NCBI GenBank assembly: GCA_027622115.1
Contig: JAQBZS010000582.1
Span: 1-5,380 of the forward strand
Reading direction: 5' to 3'
From: Planctomycetota bacterium
Lineage (GTDB): Bacteria > Planctomycetota > Planctomycetia > Planctomycetales > Planctomycetaceae
Length of the DNA stretch: 5,380 bases
Below are positions 1 to 5,205 of this stretch, one piece after another (position 1 is the first letter of the stretch; each line of letters begins with the position of its first letter). A program made the translations under genes and the position numbers. The notes under the pieces are model-generated. The model did not search any database and had not been told where the DNA came from. It worked only from the letters and a program-made list of their open reading frames with translations.

Positions 1-125
1 GCCGCGGTGGATGGAGTGCTTACCGGCGTTCCCGCCGAGCCGTCCTGCTGCGACGCGTACCCGATTAGTCCAACGGTTCCTGCCAGCAGCAATGTTCCGG
101 CGGCTGCGATACTTGTCCGTTTCAT
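1..125 (-). CDS. Exported protein of unknown function, N-terminal part only (runs off the left edge)
   Basis: Only the first 41 codons are inside the window; the gene continues past the left edge. The protein begins MKRTSIAAAGTLLLAG, with two basic residues, a hydrophobic core at about residues 6-23 and a small-residue YAS site near residue 26. Together these form a Sec-type signal peptide. A polar Ser/Thr/Pro/Gly-rich stretch follows, as expected at the start of a mature periplasmic or outer-membrane protein. The start is well supported: AAGGAG at 137-132 lies 6 nt before the ATG. It is the next gene after the CusB-type adaptor on the same strand, so a role in metal efflux (for example an outer-membrane channel or a periplasmic metal-binding protein) is possible. 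Nothing in the visible part identifies a family. Confidence 0.72.
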   Translation of the reverse strand, partial: MKRTSIAAAGTLLLAGTVGLIGYASQQDGSAGTPVSTPSTA

Positions 126-137
126 CTCGTTCTCCTT
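126..137 (-). promoter_or_regulatory. Strong Shine-Dalgarno of the left-edge gene
   Basis: AAGGAG at 137-132 is followed by a 6-nt spacer and ATG at 125-123. It is the best ribosome binding site on the minus strand of this window and fixes the start of the truncated gene. The T5 tract of the upstream hairpin ends only about 10 nt before it. Confidence 0.8.
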
Positions 138-145
138 GTGGTTGG

Positions 146-211
146 GAAAAAGGTTGAGTGTTGAGAGTCGAGTGTTGAGAGGTGCGATCACTCGACTCTC
201 AACTCTCGACC
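146..211 (-). terminator. Candidate intrinsic terminator or attenuator after the adaptor gene
   Basis: On the minus-strand transcript the 23-bp hairpin (211-152) is followed directly by a T5 tract (151-147), the layout of a Rho-independent terminator. The adaptor's stop codon is just upstream, and the next gene's Shine-Dalgarno lies about 10 nt past the T tract. The element could therefore end the adaptor transcript, lower downstream expression, or simply stabilise the 3' end. The short T tract and the repeat origin make full termination uncertain. Confidence 0.45.
152..211. repeat. Palindromic GAGTGTTGAG-type repeat
   Basis: Positions 160-174 and 189-203 are perfect 15-bp inverted repeats. 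The pairing extends outwards to 152-174 against 189-211, with one T-T mismatch and one G-T pair in 23, around a 14-nt loop. The arms consist of GTTGAG/GAGTC/GAGTG units, purine-rich (G-skewed) on one arm and pyrimidine-rich (C-skewed) on the other. It lies 9 bp beyond the stop codon of the adaptor gene. The same style of repeat occurs upstream of that gene and inside it, so I read it as a member of a dispersed palindromic family, not a one-off terminator. Confidence 0.85.
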
Positions 212-220
212 CTCAACTCG

Positions 221-2101
221 TCAGGGTTTCAGTGCATCCAACGTGGTCCCGCAACTGAGCATCTTCTGACCCATGTATGGGTTGTGTTTTTCGGGGCTCC
301 ACCAGAGCCAGTTCTCGTAGCCGACCTTCGCCATGCCGCAGCGGAAGGCGAACACGTCCTTACCGAACAGAGTCTGCCCGCCGTTCTCCGACAGCAGCGT
401 GAACATGTCGCGGCTGATGCGGCCGTAGGCGATGCGGGCGGCTTTCAGATCGGCTGGACCCTTGCCGCCAATCTCGGTCGCGTGTTTGGCGATCGTGGTC
501 GCCGCCTTCTGCAACTCGACGGCTCCGGATTCGGATGCAAGCCGAGCCAACTGTTGACTCGCAGCAACCATCGCGTCCGCTTGCCCTGCGATCGGTTTCA
601 ACTGATCTTCGGTCAGCGATGTCGTGAGTTTGTAATACCCGTCAAGCACCTTGCGGACGCCGCCCGCCAGTGGTTCGCCGAGTGCGCTTTCCAGCGTGGC
701 CGGCTGATCTTTCGGCGGCAGCATTTTGGCGAGCACATTCTGAAACTGGGCTTCCGCGTTGATCAGAAACGCACCGGCCGTCACGACCTGCTCACCGGGA
801 CGCAGTCCAGCCAGCACGGCGTGATAGCGCCGCCGCGAGAAGGCTGAGGGCTCAGAGCCGAGAGCTGAGGGCTTTGCGATGGCGTCCGTTTGCCCTCCGC
901 TCTCCGCACTTAGCCCTCCGCCGTCATAAAGCCAGCGATCACCAATCCGTAGTTCACGCGGCTGGAATGATCCTTCGCTCTGCCGCACGATCGCCACCGC
1001 TCGCTGACCCGTCCACATAACGGCGTTTTCCGGGACCGCCAGCACGCCGGGCCAGTCGCGGCGGAACTGCATGCGGGCGAACATGCCGGCCTTCAGCGTG
1101 TGCGCGGCGTTGTCGACGATGACGCGGATCGGCACCGTGCGTGTGCCCGCCTTGACCATGTGGTCGACGAAGCTGACCGTGCCTTCAAACGTCTCGTCCG
1201 GCAACGACGTGACCGTGATGCCGACCTTCGTGCCCAGCGGCACCTGCGACACTTCGTCTTCAAAGATGTCGGCGAAGACCCACATCCGCGACAGGTCGAA
1301 CAGCTTGTCGCCTTCCATGACGTACTGGCCTTCCTGCACGTGTCGCATGTGGACGGTGCCGCTGGCCGGTGCGTAGACCGGGATCGTGTGGCTGACTTTT
1401 CCTGCCTTTTCGAGTCGCGCGATCTGATCCGATGTCGCGCCCTGATCGAGCAGTTTTCGCCGTGACGCATCCATCATCGACTGGCGCAGATTGAGCCCCG
1501 TAGCGTCGGCCTTCATCTGCATCGCAATCAGATACTCCTCCTGAGCGACGATCAGATCGGGGCTGTAGAGTTCCGCGAGCAGGTCGCCCTTGTGGACGTG
1601 GATGCCTTTGTAATTGACGTGCAGCTTCTCGATGCGGCTCTTGCCTCGCACCCACGACGTGATCATGGTCAGAAGCCGTTCGTCGTAGGCGATACGGCCG
1701 GTGGTATCGGTCTCGCGATACAGCTTGCGACGCAGCACGGCTTCGGAAACGACTCCCGCCTGTTGCACCTGTCGAACCGTCAGCGTCAACTCGCCGGGCG
1801 TCGAGTCTGAGCCTCCGCCTTCCAGCAGCACGAGCGCCATGTTGCAGATCGGGCAGACATCATTGGCGTTCTTCCGCTTGATCTGCGGGTGCATCGGACA
1901 CCAGTAGACGTCGTCCGAATCGTGCGAATGCTGCACGAATCCAGCCCACTCCAGCACCAACTGCGCGAGCGTTTCGGCCCGCTGCCGCCATTCCGGCTTC
2001 GCATACAGAGCCGCACTGGTGCCGAGCAGCAGAACAACGATGATCGATTTGCCCCAGTGGTGCAGGGCCAGGCGCAGTGGTGATTTCAGAAGGCGTAACA
2101 T
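221..2101 (-). CDS. cusB: CusB-type RND efflux periplasmic adaptor with N-terminal heavy-metal-binding domain and C-terminal DUF3347-like domain
   Basis: This is a periplasmic adaptor (membrane fusion protein) that links an inner-membrane RND pump to an outer-membrane channel for export of copper or similar metals. At 626 residues it is much longer than a minimal CusB because of extra domains. In order: an N-terminal membrane anchor (about 19-34); a heavy-metal-binding domain at 66-90 (YWCPMHP then CPICNMAL) with C68, M70, H71, C83, C86 and M88; the lipoyl/barrel-sandwich halves around a helical hairpin (about 145-260, including YAPASGTVHMRHVQEGQYV); the beta-barrel (about 270-345, ending TLKAGMFARMQF); the membrane-proximal part (to about 456); and a DUF3347-like domain (about 484-623) with C588, M590, the NPYMGQKM motif and C617. 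Residues 394-420 (GLSAESGG then PSALGSEPSA) are encoded by a palindromic repeat and look like an in-frame insertion. No Shine-Dalgarno is visible before the ATG, and repeat sequence begins about 17 nt upstream. The pump gene is not in the window. Copper is the likely but not proven substrate. Confidence 0.93.
   Translation of the reverse strand: MLRLLKSPLRLALHHWGKSIIVVLLLGTSAALYAKPEWRQRAETLAQLVLEWAGFVQHSHDSDDVYWCPMHPQIKRKNANDVCPICNMALVLLEGGGSDSTPGELTLTVRQVQQAGVVSEAVLRRKLYRETDTTGRIAYDERLLTMITSWVRGKSRIEKLHVNYKGIHVHKGDLLAELYSPDLIVAQEEYLIAMQMKADATGLNLRQSMMDASRRKLLDQGATSDQIARLEKAGKVSHTIPVYAPASGTVHMRHVQEGQYVMEGDKLFDLSRMWVFADIFEDEVSQVPLGTKVGITVTSLPDETFEGTVSFVDHMVKAGTRTVPIRVIVDNAAHTLKAGMFARMQFRRDWPGVLAVPENAVMWTGQRAVAIVRQSEGSFQPRELRIGDRWLYDGGGLSAESGGQTDAIAKPSALGSEPSAFSRRRYHAVLAGLRPGEQVVTAGAFLINAEAQFQNVLAKMLPPKDQPATLESALGEPLAGGVRKVLDGYYKLTTSLTEDQLKPIAGQADAMVAASQQLARLASESGAVELQKAATTIAKHATEIGGKGPADLKAARIAYGRISRDMFTLLSENGGQTLFGKDVFAFRCGMAKVGYENWLWWSPEKHNPYMGQKMLSCGTTLDALKP
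842..922. repeat. 81-bp palindromic GAGGGCTGAG-type repeat inside the adaptor gene
   Basis: Arms 842-872 and 892-922 are 31 nt each and match as inverted repeats at 26 of 31 positions, around a 19-nt loop (873-891). Each arm is built from GAGGGCT/GAGAGC units. The element is exactly 27 codons, and its ends coincide with codon boundaries (residues 394-420 of the adaptor). It contains no stop in the adaptor frame. It lies between the conserved-looking segments RELRIGDRW and YHAVLAGLRPGEQVV, which in CusB-family proteins are normally joined by a short loop. Confidence 0.85.
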
Positions 2102-2116
2102 GTCAGAACCCGGAAG

Positions 2117-2325
2117 GCTGAGGGCCGAGGTTGGAGAGCGGAGGGCTTCGGTCTCGCACAGGAGTCAACAGAGGGAACAGAGAATCGAGTGTGGGCCTCT
2201 GTTTTCTCTGTGTTCTCCTGTTCAAAACCGCGCACCGATGACCGCTGAAAAAACGGTGACGTTGCGAGCGGATCGAAGGCGGTCGATCGTTCCGGCACTC
2301 AGCCCTCGACTCTCCGCCCTCCGCG
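2117..2325. repeat. Composite nested inverted repeat in the leader of the adaptor gene
   Basis: The 250-bp gap between the Cys-rich gene and the adaptor gene is mostly inverted repeat. Outer arms of the GAGGGCTGAG type lie at about 2117-2146 and 2298-2325. Within them 2133-2146 and 2302-2315 match at 12 of 14 positions. Inside lies a second palindrome of a different, ACAGAG-based type (2158-2221). The segment 2222-2290 between the inner palindrome and the right outer arm shows no feature I recognise. Short open frames across this region are translated repeat and lack any protein signature. Confidence 0.7.
2158..2221. repeat. ACAGAG-type palindrome (26-bp imperfect stem, 12-nt loop)
   Basis: ACAGGAG at 2158-2164 pairs perfectly with CTCCTGT at 2215-2221. 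The next 19 positions inwards match at 13, and two of the six mismatches would be G-U pairs in RNA transcribed from the plus strand. Both arms are made of ACAGAG/AACAGAG units. From memory, repeats of this composition occur in several environmental bacterial genomes, but I could not check this. Confidence 0.75.
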
Positions 2326-2351
2326 CGCAAAGCGGGCGCCGGAGTTCTGAT

Positions 2352-2753
2352 TTACGTCTGCAACAGCACGTGCAGAGCCTGAAGCGTGTTGGGTCGGACT
2401 CCAGCGACGGCGGACTCTTCATTCCAGCCGTGCGAGTCTTTGACTTCGACCGTCACGAGTTCCGGTGCGGTCTGACAGAAAGCCAGCACCAGCGAGCCTG
2501 CCAGCTCTCGGCCATCTTCATGCGGCACTGGCGTCCGCTGCTGTTTCGGAGCATCCACACCACAGCACGCCATCCCGCAGCATTTCCCATCCTTCGTCCC
2601 GCAGCAGCACGTCATCGTCGCAGAATCATCAACTGCAACCGTTCCCTCGCCACTCACCGCCCCCAGAAAGGTCGGCGACACCATCGCCAAACACAGACTG
2701 AAAATCAGCCCAGCGACGACCAGCGATCGAATTGTGCGGGAGGAATGGAACAT
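2352..2753 (-). CDS. Small exported Cys-rich protein, putative metal-binding
   Basis: This 133-residue protein does not match a family I can name. It starts MFHSSRTIRS, followed by a hydrophobic stretch (about 11-33) typical of a signal peptide or membrane anchor. C21 in that stretch is not in a good lipobox. A compact cysteine cluster follows at residues 47-64: M47, C49-C51, C58-C59, M61 and C63-C64, in the pattern CCC-x6-CC-GMA-CC. The rest (65-133) is polar, with one further Cys (C93). Seven Cys and two Met in 18 residues suggest thiolate binding of a soft metal such as Cu(I) or a zinc-type ion. The neighbouring adaptor gene, with its own metal-binding domains, supports this. I chose the start at 2753 because it gives a clean signal sequence and sits just after a TATAAT box; longer in-frame starts add an Arg-rich stretch with no visible purpose. 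Function is inferred from composition and context only. Confidence 0.68.
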   Translation of the reverse strand: MFHSSRTIRSLVVAGLIFSLCLAMVSPTFLGAVSGEGTVAVDDSATMTCCCGTKDGKCCGMACCGVDAPKQQRTPVPHEDGRELAGSLVLAFCQTAPELVTVEVKDSHGWNEESAVAGVRPNTLQALHVLLQT

Positions 2754-2760
2754 CTCAGCA

Positions 2761-2766
2761 ATTATA
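2761..2766 (-). promoter_or_regulatory. Consensus TATAAT -10 box, possibly giving a leaderless transcript
   Basis: The minus strand reads TATAAT at 2766-2761, then TGCTGAG, then the ATG of the Cys-rich gene at 2753. A start point 6-8 nt past the box would fall at the ATG itself, so the mRNA would have no leader, in keeping with the lack of a Shine-Dalgarno. The -35 region is poor: TTGTGT at 2786-2781 would leave only 14 nt, and a 17-nt spacing gives TCGTTG. Confidence 0.4.
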
Positions 2767-2863
2767 CGCTGGTGCGAGACACACAACGAGGTGATTCGAA
2801 TAAATCGCAAACGGCGGCCCGTGACAGATGCACGCGATCGCATTGATGCGGCTGACAGTTGAA

Positions 2864-3883
2864 TCAGAAACTGCCGCAACGATCGCGCATGGCTTCAAGC
2901 GTTTCAGAAATGTCCGGAGCGAGTGGGGCTTCGAAGCACATTCGCTGCTGAGTCTGCGGGTGATCGAATTCCAGGCGGTGCGCGTGCAATGCCTGTCGCG
3001 CGAGCAACGGCCGATCTTCCGCATTCGCGATCCCGGAAGCGACGTCGCTCAGATTGAGACATCGGCGACCGGCATAATGCAGGTCCGCCACGATGGGTCG
3101 CTTGAGGTGCAACATGTGCAAGCGAAGCTGATGCGTGCGACCGGTTTGCGGATGCAGACGCACGTGCGTGAAACCGTCGAAGCGTTCGACGACCTCGTAG
3201 AATGTCTTGGCAAAGCGAGCGTTACTGCCCTCGGCGCAGTTCTGCATTTTCTCGCGTTGTTTGGGATGTTTACGGATGTACGTCTCGATGTAGTCCGAAT
3301 CGAACTCCAGTTGCCCGTACACGATGGCCTGATAGGTCTTTTTGACAGTGCGTTTTTCGAATTGCTCGCTCAACCGGCCGTGGACTTGGTTGTCCTTGGC
3401 GACCACCAACACGCCGCTCGTGTCGCGGTCCAAGCGATGCACGATGCCCGGACGATGCCGACCGGCAACATCGCTCAACCGATCGAAGTGGAATTGCAGC
3501 GCGCCGGCCAGAGTACCTCGGTAATTGCCCTTGCCGGGATGCACGATCATCCCCGCTGCCTTGTTGATGACAATCAGCGATTCATCCTCGTGAACGACGT
3601 CCAGCGGGATGTCTTCCGGGACGAGACTTGAATCCGGCAAGTCCGGCAGGCAGACGGAAAGCCGATCGTTGACCCGCAGACGTCGCGACGGCTTCACCGA
3701 CAAGCCGTTCACGAGCGTCGATTCCTGCGACACCGCCTTTTGCAGCAACGCGCGGCTGTAATTCGGAAACAACCGCACGAGATAATGATCAAGCCGCCAA
3801 CCGTGGGCTCGTGATTCAACCGTAAGTTCCAACGGTTGGTCGGAAAGCTCGATCGAAAGCGGCGAGATGTCTTCGTCGCTCAT
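2864..3883 (-). CDS. rluD: RluD-family 23S rRNA pseudouridine synthase
   Basis: This 339-residue enzyme of the RluA/RluC/RluD family isomerises uridines to pseudouridine in structured RNA. RluD itself acts on helix 69 of 23S rRNA during large-subunit assembly in the cytoplasm. An S4 RNA-binding domain (about 28-80, starting HGWRLDHYLVRLFP) precedes the catalytic domain. Motifs present are INKAAGMIVHPG (106-117), the catalytic loop GIVHRLDRDTSG (146-157) with catalytic Asp152, RLHPQTGRTHQLRLHM (242-257) and RQALHAHRLEFDHP (296-309). The length is close to that usual for RluD. The start at 3883 gives a 4-bp ATGA overlap with the upstream gene's stop and no Shine-Dalgarno of its own, so translation is probably coupled. 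The family is certain; RluD rather than RluC/RluA specificity is inferred from the S4 domain and overall layout. Confidence 0.94.
   Translation of the reverse strand: MSDEDISPLSIELSDQPLELTVESRAHGWRLDHYLVRLFPNYSRALLQKAVSQESTLVNGLSVKPSRRLRVNDRLSVCLPDLPDSSLVPEDIPLDVVHEDESLIVINKAAGMIVHPGKGNYRGTLAGALQFHFDRLSDVAGRHRPGIVHRLDRDTSGVLVVAKDNQVHGRLSEQFEKRTVKKTYQAIVYGQLEFDSDYIETYIRKHPKQREKMQNCAEGSNARFAKTFYEVVERFDGFTHVRLHPQTGRTHQLRLHMLHLKRPIVADLHYAGRRCLNLSDVASGIANAEDRPLLARQALHAHRLEFDHPQTQQRMCFEAPLAPDISETLEAMRDRCGSF
3880..3883 (-). promoter_or_regulatory. ATGA stop-start overlap (translational coupling)
   Basis: The minus strand reads ATGA at 3883-3880. ATG starts the pseudouridine synthase and TGA ends the TPR protein in another frame. 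No Shine-Dalgarno precedes the ATG (upstream reads CGGTCAGTCC), so re-initiation by ribosomes finishing the upstream gene is the simplest reading. Confidence 0.8.
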
Positions 3884-5019
3884 GGACTGACCGTTTTGGC
3901 CTCGGGCTTCTTCGCGACCGGTTTCTCCGCGGTCTTGGGAGTCGGTACGGTCGTCTTCGGCGTCGCGGGGATTGATTTCACCGCCGGTGGTTTTGCTTCC
4001 GGAGTTGGTGTTACTTCCGTTTTGGTGGCTGGCGTTGTGTCCGGTATCGGATTCACTTTCGGAGTTCCATCACCAGCCGCACCGGGAAATGTCTTTTCGA
4101 CCGGAATCGTCTTGCTTGAAGAATCCGGCAAATCCGGAATCGCCTTAATTTCGCGTTTGCCTTCCGGAACCGTGTCAAACGGCGGGGCTTCAAATCCGAG
4201 ACCCTGCGGATCGACGAGTCGTTCAATACTCGGGAATCTCCATTTGTCGAGCGCGCTGGGAATATGGTCGTCGATCTTCGGGTGACCGTCCGGCAATAAA
4301 CTGCTACTCGAAGTTTTGGGAGGCAGACTCGCCGCACGAATCGCCGCCCGTCGTTCTTCTGCGGATTCCGGCGACAGATTTTGTTCTCGGAACCACGCGT
4401 AAAACGCTTGTGAGTGCTCGGACTTCAATCGCTTGATGCGTTCCGCCACCACTTCGGCATAAATCGATTCGGGATAGTTCTTGGCAAACGTTTCGTACGC
4501 TGCAATGGGATCCTTGCCCTTGCTCTCGACACCGTCCCATTCGGCTTCAATACACTGAGCCAATCCAAACGACGCCTGTTCCAGCACAATCTGCGGCGGA
4601 GGGGGATTGGCTTCCAAGACTTCGGAAAAGAGCTTGTGTGCTAGTTCGAGCGTCTTGTTCGAGCTTTCGCGTTTCGTGAATGAATTTCGGATGCCCTGAT
4701 CCAAGTGCCGCTGAGCCGCTTTCACGCGAGCAATCATCCCAGGCACACTGTCGGGGTATTTTTCGCCGACGGTTTCCAGTTGTCCGGCATCACCGACACC
4801 CGTCACCAACGAAACGCCGAGGCCGTCCCAACCGGGTTCCGGTGCCATCTCTCGTTTGAAGATGTACCAGCCGACGGCGGTGATGAGCACAACAGCGCTC
4901 ATCGTGAGCAAAATCGAATTGCCGTGTTGTTTGAAGAACGGGCTAAAAGTTTCCTTGCTGCGATTCAGCAACCGCTTGAGTTCGTTCTCTTGCAGTCGAT
5001 GGCGTTCTTCACCCTTCAT
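3880..5019 (-). CDS. Single-pass membrane protein with TPR-like (YfgM-like) domain and Pro-rich tail
   Basis: The protein has 379 residues. A charged cytoplasmic N-terminus (MKGEERHRLQENELKRLL) leads into one membrane helix (about 35-54, ILLTMSAVVLITAVGWYIF), followed by an extracytoplasmic helical region. This region carries TPR-like signatures, clearest at about 169-198 (KDPIAAYETFAKNYPESIYAE) and weaker at about 125-160. The layout resembles YfgM-type proteins, which are membrane-anchored TPR partners of the Sec translocon and periplasmic chaperones, but the sequence link is loose. From about residue 290 the protein is low-complexity, rich in Pro, Thr, Lys and Ala, and probably disordered. 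A weak Shine-Dalgarno (AGGA, 5032-5029) lies 9 nt before the ATG. It is the first gene of a probable two-gene operon with the RluD-family gene. The specific function is unknown. Confidence 0.85.
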   Translation of the reverse strand: MKGEERHRLQENELKRLLNRSKETFSPFFKQHGNSILLTMSAVVLITAVGWYIFKREMAPEPGWDGLGVSLVTGVGDAGQLETVGEKYPDSVPGMIARVKAAQRHLDQGIRNSFTKRESSNKTLELAHKLFSEVLEANPPPPQIVLEQASFGLAQCIEAEWDGVESKGKDPIAAYETFAKNYPESIYAEVVAERIKRLKSEHSQAFYAWFREQNLSPESAEERRAAIRAASLPPKTSSSSLLPDGHPKIDDHIPSALDKWRFPSIERLVDPQGLGFEAPPFDTVPEGKREIKAIPDLPDSSSKTIPVEKTFPGAAGDGTPKVNPIPDTTPATKTEVTPTPEAKPPAVKSIPATPKTTVPTPKTAEKPVAKKPEAKTVSP

Positions 5020-5068
5020 CGTAATCCGTCCTAGCGAGACAACCTGCGGTCACGGTTGATAAACACAA

Positions 5069-5097
5069 ATCGCGGGCAATCAGACATCGCCCGCGAT
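5069..5097. promoter_or_regulatory. 9-bp perfect hairpin upstream of the TPR gene
   Basis: ATCGCGGGC (5069-5077) and GCCCGCGAT (5089-5097) form a perfect inverted repeat around an 11-nt loop, 50 bp upstream of the TPR gene's start. On the minus strand it is followed by TTGTGTTTATC, which is T-rich but not a true T tract. It could be a leader hairpin of this operon or a weak terminator for a gene to the right. No convincing -35/-10 pair was found nearby. Confidence 0.45.
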
Positions 5098-5205
5098 CTC
5101 GTGAAACAGCGTGTTTTGTGCGGCGACAGTGAGTCGAAACGTCTGTCGTTCGCCCGTTTGGGCAACTTGCGCGGAGTATAAGAGTGGCTCACAAGGAGCG
5201 TCAAG

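Noticed and set aside
182..847. Long open frame on the plus strand (221 codons)
   Set aside because: It lies antisense to the 3' part of the adaptor gene, whose domains and motifs are clear. The plus-strand translation shows no family signature.
2086..2330. Small minus-strand open frames with peptides such as PSALQPRPSAF or NTEKTEAHTR
   Set aside because: These are translated palindromic repeat. They have no ribosome binding site or family signature and overlap each other in different frames.
2834..2841. GCGATCGC octamer resembling the cyanobacterial HIP1 motif
   Set aside because: I noted only a single copy, and it is easily explained by chance in GC-rich DNA. Nothing else suggests a cyanobacterium.
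2019..2846. Plus-strand open frame of 275 codons across the repeat region and the Cys-rich gene
   Set aside because: It crosses intergenic palindromes and runs antisense to a signal-peptide-bearing gene. The product is Arg/Ser/His-rich with no recognisable domain.
2828..3631. Plus-strand open frame of 267 codons
   Set aside because: It is fully antisense to the RluD-family gene, which carries all expected catalytic motifs.
3836..4285. Plus-strand Gly/Val-rich open frame of 149 codons
   Set aside because: It is the reverse complement of the Pro/Thr-rich low-complexity tail of the TPR protein. The apparent hydrophobic repeats come from that composition.
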